Shown: positions 7,893-14,723 of the stretch, one piece after another
Position numbering within the stretch: position 1 is the stretch's first letter
Layout: every line of letters begins with the position of its first letter
Source: Calditrichota bacterium
GTDB lineage: Bacteria; Calditrichota; Calditrichia; Calditrichales; J004
Assembly (NCBI GenBank): GCA_003696775.1
Contig: RFFS01000119.1
Span: forward strand, 1-49,501
Length of the DNA: 49,501 nt
Reading direction: 5' to 3'
The notes under the pieces: generated by a model
The model's input: the letters and a program-made list of their open reading frames with translations, nothing else
What the model was told of the DNA's origin: nothing
The model's database searches: none
Position numbers and translations under genes: made by a program

Positions 7893-8852
7893 TTACTCTC
7901 CTTCCGTGTGGCCGGGCTTCAACCAGCGTTTAGCTTCACCATGTCCGCCGCCCCACATCATGGGAAAGGCGTGTAGCAATCCAGGGAAAAGCGCCTGCAT
8001 GCTTTCCAGGGCACCGCGGCTGCTGCCGGGTAAAGTGATCATTACCGTGGTACCGCGCAAACCGGCTATTTCCCGCGACAACATAGCGTACGGAGTGCGT
8101 TCCTTACCGTGTTTGCGCAGCGCCTCCACAATCCCCGGCGCCTCTTTTTCCAGCAATGGTTTCACCGCTTCCGGCGTTTGATCCTTGGGCCCGAATCCCG
8201 TACCACCCGTGGTGATCACCAGGTCCAGCCCGTCATCGTCACACAATTTTTTCACTTTTTCGGCGATCTGTTGCACATCATCGGGCAAAATTTCATACAC
8301 CGGCACTTCCACTCCCTGCTTTTCCAAAAACGACTGAATGACACGACCGGATTTATCTTTACGGGTACCGGCATGGGTTGAATCGCTGATAACCAGTACC
8401 GCGGCTTGCAAAGGATGCGCGAAAGAGTCTTTATAATCGCTTTTACCGCCTTTCTTTTTCACCAGCCGTATATCGCCGAATGAGAGTTCGGCATCAAAAG
8501 GTTTCAACATGTCATAAGCGTTAAGCAGGGCGGCGCTTACCGCGGTCATCGCTTCCATTTCCACTCCGGTTTTCCAAACCGCCCGTACTTCCGCGCGAAC
8601 GATCATGCGGTCTTCCAACAATTCAAAACGGATTTCCACCCAATCCACCGGCAGCGTGTGGCAAAAGACGATCCATTCCGCGCTACGCTTGGCGGCCTGG
8701 ATACCGGCGGCACGCGCCACCTGACGCACATCGCCCTTGGGTACCTGGTTGTCGCGAATTTTATTTATGATATCCGGCGTGGTGTACAAAATCCCCTCCG
8801 CCAAGGCATAACGCAATGTGTTGAATTTCGGGCTGACATCAATCATGACCAT
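7893..8852 (-). CDS. moaCB: Bifunctional MoaC-MoaB/MogA fusion (Moco biosynthesis)
   Basis: The 319-aa product fuses two steps of cofactor synthesis. Residues 1-145 are MoaC, cyclic pyranopterin monophosphate synthase accessory protein. It has KGDVRQVARAAGIQAAKR, a CHTLP histidine segment, KTGVEMEAMTAVS and KKGGKSDYK, so the MoaC lysine, histidine and acidic residues are kept. Residues from about 150 onward are a MoaB/MogA domain (VLVISDSTHAGTRKDKSG, LVITTGGTGFGPKDQTPEA, PGSSRGALES), which adenylylates molybdopterin before MoeA acts. The start at 8852 has GAAAGGA directly upstream and overlaps the end of moaE by 14 bases, so translation is probably coupled. MoaC-MoaB fusions are known in several phyla. 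Confidence 0.93.
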   Translation of the reverse strand: MVMIDVSPKFNTLRYALAEGILYTTPDIINKIRDNQVPKGDVRQVARAAGIQAAKRSAEWIVFCHTLPVDWVEIRFELLEDRMIVRAEVRAVWKTGVEMEAMTAVSAALLNAYDMLKPFDAELSFGDIRLVKKKGGKSDYKDSFAHPLQAAVLVISDSTHAGTRKDKSGRVIQSFLEKQGVEVPVYEILPDDVQQIAEKVKKLCDDDGLDLVITTGGTGFGPKDQTPEAVKPLLEKEAPGIVEALRKHGKERTPYAMLSREIAGLRGTTVMITLPGSSRGALESMQALFPGLLHAFPMMWGGGHGEAKRWLKPGHTEGE

Positions 8853-9291
8853 TTTTCCTTTCTTCTTCTATAAAAACCCGGCTACCGTCAGACCAGTGTT
8901 CTTCTTTCCATACAGGTACTTCGTATTTAATTTTTTCCACGATTTCTTCCAGGGCCTGCAGGGCTTCCCGACGATGCGCTGACGATACAAATATAAAAAG
9001 GGAAAGAGCGCCAACGGGTACAAATCCCGTGGAATGATACACATGTAAACAGCTTAAATTATGTCTGTCAAACGCTTCTTCCCGAATGCGGCTTATTTCC
9101 TTATTGGCCATCTCTTCGTAGGCACTGTATGCGATCCCGGTAACTGTCGCGCCCTCTTTTTCATCAGCGCGCACCTGACCCAAAAACAGGGCGTGGGCGC
9201 CGATACCGTGTTTTTTATTATGCGCTTCGATTTGTCGGGCTATAAATGCCGGCGAAACAGGACCCTTTATAAGATAATTTTTTGCGGACAT
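8839..9291 (-). CDS. moaE: Molybdopterin synthase catalytic subunit MoaE
   Basis: MoaE forms a heterotetramer with MoaD and transfers two sulfur atoms to cyclic pyranopterin monophosphate. The 150-aa product shows HALFLGQVRADEKEG near the start, AYEEMANKEI, GFVPVGALSLFIFVSSAHR, and the active-site region EKIKYEVPVWKEE with the conserved lysines. The ATG at 9291 shares one base with the TGA of moeB (TGATG) and has CGGAG upstream, so it is preferred to the GTG at 9294. Its end overlaps the moaC/moaB start by 14 bases. All genes here overlap or nearly touch, giving one translationally coupled unit. Confidence 0.94.
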   Translation of the reverse strand: MSAKNYLIKGPVSPAFIARQIEAHNKKHGIGAHALFLGQVRADEKEGATVTGIAYSAYEEMANKEISRIREEAFDRHNLSCLHVYHSTGFVPVGALSLFIFVSSAHRREALQALEEIVEKIKYEVPVWKEEHWSDGSRVFIEEERKNGHD

Positions 9292-10361
9292 CACGACTCC
9301 GTTTTTATGTAAAAATTTTCCAATGCATGCACACCGCCATGCAGACTATACACGCGGGAAAGGCCATTCTCTCTTAACCAACGCGCCATGCGCCGGCTGC
9401 CGGTTCCGTAACGGCATACCAGTACGCACTCTTTGTCCCCGGGGATATCGGCGGGGCTTAATTCACTTACCGGCAGCCATAGGGCCGGCCAGGGCAAAGG
9501 CGGTTCGGCGCTCTCCCGTATATCGATCACCTGTATGTGGGCCAGTCGCTCTTCCAGTTGTTGGGGACGCCATTCCAATTGCCGGTCACATTGAAAATCG
9601 TAAGATACAGCGGGCAGGCGTTCAAAATTTTGCCGGGCGACACGGCGTTGTTTTTCTTGCGGCGCCACCGTCATTTCCGTTGTTTGCAGGGTCAGCATAT
9701 CGGTTATCATCAAACGGCCGGCGGCAAACGGTAAGTGCAACACATAGTGCAATACACGATGCGCCAGGGCCAGACCGGCCATACCGGAAACGACACCCAG
9801 CATCCCCGTTTCCGAACAAGAGGGCGCCGTATCGGGATCGGGCATGTTAGGAAAGAGACAACGATAGGTCGCGCCGCCGTCCACATTACACACCATAACC
9901 TGCCATTGAAACCGGTCCAACGCGGCAAAAACAAAGGGCATGTCCAATCCGACGCAAACATCATTGATCAGATACCGGGTGGGGAAATTATCGCTGCCGT
10001 CGATAACCATATCATGTTTTTCCAACAGCCTGCGGGCGTTATCCGGCGTGAGATAACGCTCCACGACCCGTATATCAATTGCATCGTTTAATCGCGCAAG
10101 CTGTTTTCCGGCCGCGGCGGCTTTGTTTTTTCCGCAATCTTCAGCGCCAAACAAAATTTGACGCGGCAGGTTGCTTGCCTGTACCCGGTCGCCGTCGATC
10201 AGGGTCAGGGTGCCGATTCCCGCCGCCGCGAGATACTGCGCCGCGGGACAACCCAGACCGCCCAAGCCGACAACGGCCACACGGGCCCGCGATAGTTTTT
10301 CCTGTCCGTCCCGGCCGATTTCCGGAAGAAGCATTTGCCGCTGATAACGTTCCGCAAGCAC
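9291..10361 (-). CDS. moeB: MoeB/ThiF-type adenylyltransferase with C-terminal rhodanese domain
   Basis: This enzyme should adenylate the C-terminal glycine of MoaD; the rhodanese part could then deliver sulfur to form the thiocarboxylate. The E1-like domain (about residues 1-240) has RYQRQMLLPEIG, the nucleotide loop GLGGLGCPAAQYLAAAG, DGDRVQASNLPRQIL and DGSDNFPTRYLIND. The rhodanese domain ends the protein with active loop CRYGTGSRR. The start is set at the GTG at 10361 because GGAGG lies six bases upstream, inside the last codons of moaD; a TTG at 10367 would sit right on that site. Oddity: the usual structural zinc cysteines are mostly missing. TYRC stands where CYRC is expected, and the second CxxC is absent. 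Confidence 0.88.
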   Translation of the reverse strand: MLAERYQRQMLLPEIGRDGQEKLSRARVAVVGLGGLGCPAAQYLAAAGIGTLTLIDGDRVQASNLPRQILFGAEDCGKNKAAAAGKQLARLNDAIDIRVVERYLTPDNARRLLEKHDMVIDGSDNFPTRYLINDVCVGLDMPFVFAALDRFQWQVMVCNVDGGATYRCLFPNMPDPDTAPSCSETGMLGVVSGMAGLALAHRVLHYVLHLPFAAGRLMITDMLTLQTTEMTVAPQEKQRRVARQNFERLPAVSYDFQCDRQLEWRPQQLEERLAHIQVIDIRESAEPPLPWPALWLPVSELSPADIPGDKECVLVCRYGTGSRRMARWLRENGLSRVYSLHGGVHALENFYIKTES

Positions 10362-10363
10362 GT

Positions 10364-10591
10364 TCAACCTCCGGCAAAGGGCGGCAATAAAGCCACCTCA
10401 TCCTCCGGCCGGATCATGGTATCGTCCCCGGCCAGGGAATGATTGACCGCCACGCGAAATGTATAGGCCTTCAGTGCCGGATATTGTTCATATAATTCAT
10501 CTAAAAACGTACGAACATCGAGCGGCGTTTCCAAAGGCCGTTCACCGCTTTGCAATTCGCGGGTCAACGCGCCGAAAACCAACAATTTCAT
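10364..10591 (-). CDS. moaD: Molybdopterin synthase sulfur carrier subunit MoaD
   Basis: MoaD is a ubiquitin-like sulfur carrier whose C-terminal glycine is thiocarboxylated and donates sulfur to the pterin in the MoaD/MoaE complex. The 75-aa product has the beta-grasp pattern (MKLLVFGALTREL, FRVAVNHSLAGDDTMI, EDEVALLPPFAGG) and ends exactly in the required Gly-Gly. The start ATG overlaps the stop of the transporter gene (ATGA). The last codons GGA GGT TGA contain the GGAGG that serves the next gene, moeB. Length and ending are typical. Confidence 0.94.
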   Translation of the reverse strand: MKLLVFGALTRELQSGERPLETPLDVRTFLDELYEQYPALKAYTFRVAVNHSLAGDDTMIRPEDEVALLPPFAGG

Positions 10592-11823
10592 GTTTTATCC
10601 TCTTTAAAATGATACAAGGTACGTAACAAGGGAACGGATGCCACCGGTTGACGCCAGATGGCATAAAAGGCAGGCATGTTTCGGCGTTCCCGCCAGCGTG
10701 GGGCAAAAAGCACGCGTTCCACCAACAAGCCCAAAAACAATGCCAGGGTGAGATTTCGGGTCAAAAGAGAGACCAGGGCCACTGTTACGGCTGTCAGCCA
10801 TTGGTAGCCCCATTTCAGGTTTTTAATAAGCACCGCCATGCGCAGGGCATCCAGAGCAAGCAGGGCTCCGAGAAGCGGCACGGGTATATAGAACAAGGCA
10901 TCGGCGGCGCCGAACAGGGCCAGCACCACAAGCAGGCTGCCCGTGATGATAACAGTCCCCCCGGTGCGTGCGCCAAATTGCTTATACGCGCCCATCCCCC
11001 CCGCGCCGTGGCACATGGGGAAACCACCGAAACCGCCAATGAAGATATCGAACACACCTATGGAAATCCCCAACTTTTTCGGCGATACCCGACGGGCGCG
11101 TTCCGGCCAGAAATGATGGCACACATCCGAGGCAGCATACATGGCGTTACCCAAAGTCAACGGCAATTGGGGAATGATCAGGGCGATCAGCAGGTTGCCG
11201 GTAAGCCCCCAGGAAGGCCGCACCGGATGAATCAGCGTAGCCCAATTCGGCATATGCAGGGGCACCGCTCCACTTAACAAAGGGTATCCCATAAACATAA
11301 GCACCGCCAGCAAGGCCACCGGCACTGTGTAGCGCCGATTCACCCAATATAACAATGGCGCCAGTATCAACAGTGCCAGCAAACCAGGCATGCCGCTTGC
11401 CGCTTGCTGATGCAGCCACCATCCCTGTACAGTTACCAGTTCCAATGCTTTTTGAAGTAAAATAAGCCCGATACCTGTTTGAATCCCTGTAACAATGGCC
11501 GGGGAAAACCAACGTTGTAAAACATCCACCATGCCGCTTAAAGAGAGTAGCAGCAACAAAAAACCATACAGGACGGCGGCGGTGGACAACCACGCGCCGG
11601 GCATCGCGGCGGCGATGGCTATGACACTCATCGCCTTTAAGGGTTGCACGGAAATGGGCAAACGGAACCACCAGCCGCTGATGATATAAACAATGCCCCA
11701 CAAGAAAAAAAGGGAAACAGCCTGCATGCCGTTAAAATAAGCCAGCGCAAAGGCCAGGGGCAGCATGGTACCCATATCGGCGATCGAGGCGTTCCATTCC
11801 GATAACGTAAACCGGTTGCGCAT
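10588..11823 (-). CDS. MOT1-type molybdate (sulfate-like) transporter
   Basis: This 411-aa inner-membrane protein has about ten hydrophobic segments and matches the MOT1 family, a SulP-related group of high-affinity molybdate transporters (annotated MFS_MOT1). Family marks are EWNASIADMGTMLPLAFAL near the start, FRLPISVQPLKAMSVIAIA, and GGFGGFPMCHGAGGMGAYKQF with the Gly-rich loop and C-H pair. Its place between moaA and moaD strongly supports molybdate as substrate, replacing the ModABC importer that is not seen here. The ATG at 11823 is chosen because AGGAGG lies six bases upstream, inside the final codons of moaA. The specificity is inferred from context. Confidence 0.88.
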   Translation of the reverse strand: MRNRFTLSEWNASIADMGTMLPLAFALAYFNGMQAVSLFFLWGIVYIISGWWFRLPISVQPLKAMSVIAIAAAMPGAWLSTAAVLYGFLLLLLSLSGMVDVLQRWFSPAIVTGIQTGIGLILLQKALELVTVQGWWLHQQAASGMPGLLALLILAPLLYWVNRRYTVPVALLAVLMFMGYPLLSGAVPLHMPNWATLIHPVRPSWGLTGNLLIALIIPQLPLTLGNAMYAASDVCHHFWPERARRVSPKKLGISIGVFDIFIGGFGGFPMCHGAGGMGAYKQFGARTGGTVIITGSLLVVLALFGAADALFYIPVPLLGALLALDALRMAVLIKNLKWGYQWLTAVTVALVSLLTRNLTLALFLGLLVERVLFAPRWRERRNMPAFYAIWRQPVASVPLLRTLYHFKEDKT

Positions 11824-11825
11824 CC

Positions 11826-12815
11826 TCAACCTCCTATTTGCGCCATGGAAGCCAACGGGAAACGGTTCGCTTCTTCCGCCTCAAAGCCGTCGCGCGCTTT
11901 GGCGCCTATGATTGCGCGCAGGGCTTTCACGACTTCCGTGTCGTCGGCATGTTCCAGCATATCACGTATGTTTAGGGCGGACGGCGCGTATAAACAGGTT
12001 TGTACACCGCCGACGGGGGTTATGCGGATGCGGTTGCATTGCCCGCAAAAGGTACGGCTGTATGCGGCGATGATCCCCACCCGACCCTGGAATCCCGGCA
12101 CGGTAAACATGCGCGCCGTGGCGCTGCCGGGCGCGGCATGCATATCCGGCATGAACCGGCGCAATCGTTCTTCCATGACCCGCGCGGAGAGAAAAGTGGC
12201 ATTATCCCCGTGGCCGTTAAAAGGCATTTGTTCGATAAAACGCACATCCAGCGGTTTATTCCGGGCTAATAAACAAAAAGCCTCCAACTCATCATCATTG
12301 ACGCCACGCATCACCACCATATTGATCTTCAGCCGAAAACCGGTCTGCAAGGCTTTTTCGATGGTATCATAAACAACATGAAAGGGATCCCGGCGGGTGA
12401 TTTTATAAAATCGCCCGGGATTGAGGGAATCCAGGCTGATATTGAGGCCATCCACGCCGTTTTCTTTTAATGCATTTAAATGGGGCGCCAGGCCGACGCC
12501 ATTGCTGGTAATATGCAGGGCCCGGATTTCGGGGAATCGGCTTTTTAGTGACGTGATAAAATCCAGACTGCCTTTCCGGACAAACGGTTCTCCCCCGGTA
12601 ACACGGATTTTGCTAACACCATGACGGGTTAAAATAGCCAGCAAACGGTACCATTGTTCGTAGCTTAACAGTTTATCTCGGGGAATAAAAGGCGGGCCGG
12701 CCTCAGGCATGCAATACGTGCAGCGTAAATTGCAACGGTCTGTCAACGCGATGCGGGCATAGGTAATGGTTCGGCCGTAGGCATCTGTAAAGGGTTGCCA
12801 TGTAAGGGGTGGCAT
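11826..12815 (-). CDS. moaA: GTP 3',8-cyclase MoaA (radical SAM)
   Basis: MoaA carries out the first Moco step, converting GTP to 3',8-cyclo-7,8-dihydro-GTP, using two [4Fe-4S] clusters. The radical SAM cysteines are in DRCNLRCTYCMPE; VTGGEPFVRKG is the SAM-binding segment. The second cluster is bound by CGQCNRIRITPVGGVQTC near the C-terminus. The protein ends in Gly-Gly, the diglycine tail needed for activity in the family. The start at 12815 gives 329 residues and has AAAGGAG about seven bases upstream. A longer frame to 12878 would run through the structured leader and has no family support. It is the first gene of the Moco operon; the transporter begins two bases after its stop. Confidence 0.96.
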   Translation of the reverse strand: MPPLTWQPFTDAYGRTITYARIALTDRCNLRCTYCMPEAGPPFIPRDKLLSYEQWYRLLAILTRHGVSKIRVTGGEPFVRKGSLDFITSLKSRFPEIRALHITSNGVGLAPHLNALKENGVDGLNISLDSLNPGRFYKITRRDPFHVVYDTIEKALQTGFRLKINMVVMRGVNDDELEAFCLLARNKPLDVRFIEQMPFNGHGDNATFLSARVMEERLRRFMPDMHAAPGSATARMFTVPGFQGRVGIIAAYSRTFCGQCNRIRITPVGGVQTCLYAPSALNIRDMLEHADDTEVVKALRAIIGAKARDGFEAEEANRFPLASMAQIGG

Positions 12816-12920
12816 GTTCGGGCTCCTTTCCAAGTTCGGGAGGCGCATCCGTTTCCGGAAACACCCTTTCGGCCTCATCCCATTTCCGTTGCCGGCGGAG
12901 GCAGGGATTTTGGCTCGGAG
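12816..12920 (-). promoter_or_regulatory. Candidate Moco riboswitch in the moaA leader
   Basis: The 105 bases before moaA are GC-rich and strongly structured, unlike the AT-rich DNA further upstream. On the minus strand a GCCTC (12902-12898) can pair with a GAGGC (12876-12872), and a CCG-GCAA-CGG hairpin (12895-12886) has a GNRA loop. A second GNRA-type loop, CC-GAAA-GG, follows. A GCCTCCC (12844-12838) could pair with the same GAGGC in an alternative fold, or its CTCC could pair with the GGAG of the ribosome binding site. Conserved-looking strings (CTCCGAGCC, GCCTCCG, GATGAGGCCGAAAGG, GCGCCTCCC) resemble, from memory, the Moco RNA motif found before moaA genes. No covariance search was possible. 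Confidence 0.6.
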
Positions 12921-13021
12921 TTAATTGTCTTTAATTTACAAACAAAATACCCTTAATGTTAATAAAAATAATATTTTTAAGTGTGTCCGGAAAAAGATAT
13001 AAAAGGATATGTAATATAATT

Positions 13022-13053
13022 TAGAAAAAATCCCCACGATTTTCATCGTGGGG
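13022..13053 (-). terminator. Rho-independent terminator of the T9SS cargo gene
   Basis: A perfect 8-bp stem, CCCCACGA with TCGTGGGG, closes a 6-base loop. On the minus strand it is followed by a run of six T. It lies 52 bases after the stop of the T9SS cargo gene and separates it from the moaA leader. Confidence 0.88.
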
Positions 13054-13105
13054 AAAGTTGCCTATCCTACATGGTATTACCCTGCTTTCGGAATGCGTTC
13101 GGCGA

Positions 13106-13912
13106 TTAACGGATTAAGGACATTTTACCGGTAAGCGTACGACCCGCGGCGCTTAGGCGATAAATATAAACACCGGAAGGTAAATTGCCGGCGTGGAAGG
13201 TTACATCGTGCGCGCCGGCGGTCAGGGCTTCGTCAATAAGTCCGGCCACTTTTTTGCCAGTTAAGGAAAAAACATCCAGACGAACATGGGCGGTAGCCGG
13301 CAGGTAAAAACGTATCCGTGTGGAAGGGTTAAACGGATTGGGATAATTGCCGGATAACGTCAGTTGTTGCGGCAGAATGCGTTCGTTTTTGATTGCGGTG
13401 GGACTGACAACGGTAATGGTTTTACTTTCCGCGAAATTCCAGGCGTCGCCGCTGTTGGTGCCGCTTAAATTCACACTTTTGCCATTGGCGGCCATGGTCA
13501 CTGTTCCGGCTGCTTGCGGCGCCGTATAGGTGAATGCGAAGGTCACTTTACCATTAGCAGGTAATTTGGGAGCGGTATGGGTTAATTCACCGTTCAACAA
13601 CTGCAAATCACTACCCGTGGTATTCAGCGTGCCGGAAGAGACGGCGACATTCGTACCGGCGGATTTTAACGGCCCGCCGCTGATGGTAACGGTATAGTTT
13701 GCGGTCTCACCGACCTGTAATGTATCCACGCCGTCAAGCGTAACGGTTACCGAGCTGGAAGGGGTACTGCTATGGCAGGTACACCCCGGTGAAGCACTGA
13801 GCTTAGTGACGCCTGTTTTGCCGCCGGATCGCGCCCAAAGCAAAGTCACAATCACTAACAATCCGCCGGAAAGAAACTTAACAAATAATGAACGGCTCAT
13901 ACGTTCAATCAT
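13106..13912 (-). CDS. Exported choice-of-anchor-V-like protein with T9SS sorting domain
   Basis: The 268-aa product has an N-terminal hydrophobic export signal (FLSGGLLVIVTLLWA). A motif GKTGVTKLSASPGCTCHSS follows, then about 140 residues of beta-rich sequence ending near TITVVSP. The C-terminal 80 residues are a type A T9SS sorting domain (LSGNYPNPFNPSTRIRFYLP, then VRLDVFSLTGKKVAGL and PSGVYIYRLSAAG). The domain directs outer-membrane translocation and surface attachment or release. The front part resembles Reeler-like 'choice-of-anchor V' proteins, which usually carry a CxxCH haem-like motif; here the spacing is CxCH. The start at 13912 has AGGAG upstream. It follows mobA by 17 bases and ends in a strong terminator. 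Ligand and role unknown. Confidence 0.8.
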   Translation of the reverse strand: MIERMSRSLFVKFLSGGLLVIVTLLWARSGGKTGVTKLSASPGCTCHSSTPSSSVTVTLDGVDTLQVGETANYTVTISGGPLKSAGTNVAVSSGTLNTTGSDLQLLNGELTHTAPKLPANGKVTFAFTYTAPQAAGTVTMAANGKSVNLSGTNSGDAWNFAESKTITVVSPTAIKNERILPQQLTLSGNYPNPFNPSTRIRFYLPATAHVRLDVFSLTGKKVAGLIDEALTAGAHDVTFHAGNLPSGVYIYRLSAAGRTLTGKMSLIR

Positions 13913-13929
13913 AACGTCTCCTATAAATA

Positions 13930-14544
13930 TTATTGGGTTTTGTATATGGATGTTTGCGGCGGGTGCAATCGTTGCATGGCCAGTTCCAGATCATTTTTAT
14001 AATTGATATTGATAAACCATTCTTCCTTATAACCCGGCATGTGTGTATGCACATCCACGATGGTGGCGTTTTGATTACGAAGAATTTCATACAAACGGTA
14101 TGCGCCGTTTTGAATGGCCTGTTCAAAAACATCTTTGGTGTCCGCGGGCCATAAGCTCACCAATGGCTCCAGTCCTTTATGCGAACGGGCCACAACCGGA
14201 TGGCCCTGTCGAACCAAAGGATATAAAAACCGATATACGGAGGCATCCAGCAACGGCATATCCACGGGCATGACGGCCAGCCAGGGTTTGGAACAATAAT
14301 GCAAGGCCGTGTAAATACCGCATACCGGGCCGCATCCGCTTACCAAATCCGGATGAACGGCGGAAACTCCCTCGGGGCGTTCCTCCATCCTGCCAATCAG
14401 GATCACATCTTCGGAAACCCGTCGCGCAATGTCCACCGCATGTTCCAACAGGGTTTTGCGTGCTAAGAGGGCTTCCGTTTTAGGCGCGCCGAATCGTCTG
14501 CTTTTTCCCCCGGCTATGATGGCAATACTGACCTGATCCAACAT
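13930..14544 (-). CDS. mobA: Molybdenum cofactor guanylyltransferase MobA
   Basis: MobA links GMP from GTP to Mo-molybdopterin, giving the guanine dinucleotide cofactor used by the DMSO reductase family. The 204-aa product has IAIIAGGKSRRFGAPK (the nucleotide-binding loop), SGCGPVCGIYTAL, and VMPVDMPLLD with the metal-binding aspartate. A typical closing segment is FININYKNDLELA. It is separated from the main Moco operon by the T9SS cargo gene and its terminator, and is probably expressed with that cargo gene. Only a weak purine stretch (GGAAAAAAA) precedes the ATG at 14544. Its presence implies that the organism has molybdopterin-guanine-dinucleotide enzymes; none is in the window. Confidence 0.93.
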   Translation of the reverse strand: MLDQVSIAIIAGGKSRRFGAPKTEALLARKTLLEHAVDIARRVSEDVILIGRMEERPEGVSAVHPDLVSGCGPVCGIYTALHYCSKPWLAVMPVDMPLLDASVYRFLYPLVRQGHPVVARSHKGLEPLVSLWPADTKDVFEQAIQNGAYRLYEILRNQNATIVDVHTHMPGYKEEWFININYKNDLELAMQRLHPPQTSIYKTQ

Positions 14545-14589
14545 GGTTTTTTTCCAAATATATATTCGATATTATCCGTTGCCGAAAAC

Positions 14590-14621
14590 ATTAAAAATAA
14601 AATGGGCCTTTTCCAGGCCCG
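14590..14621 (-). terminator. Rho-independent terminator after the UshA-like gene
   Basis: GGGCCT and AGGCCC form a perfect 6-bp stem over a 5-base loop (14604-14620). On the minus strand it is followed by a T-rich tail (ATTTTATTTTTAAT). It lies about 100 bases after the stop of the 5'-nucleotidase gene and ends the 14.7-24.1 kb gene run. Confidence 0.78.
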
Positions 14622-14723
14622 TTGCAAATAAAAAATTCTATGGAATGTTTTCAGCTTTTTCAGGCACGACGGTAAAAAACATACACGGATACACTAAGGC
14701 GGTCTATGACAGATATCAAAGCG

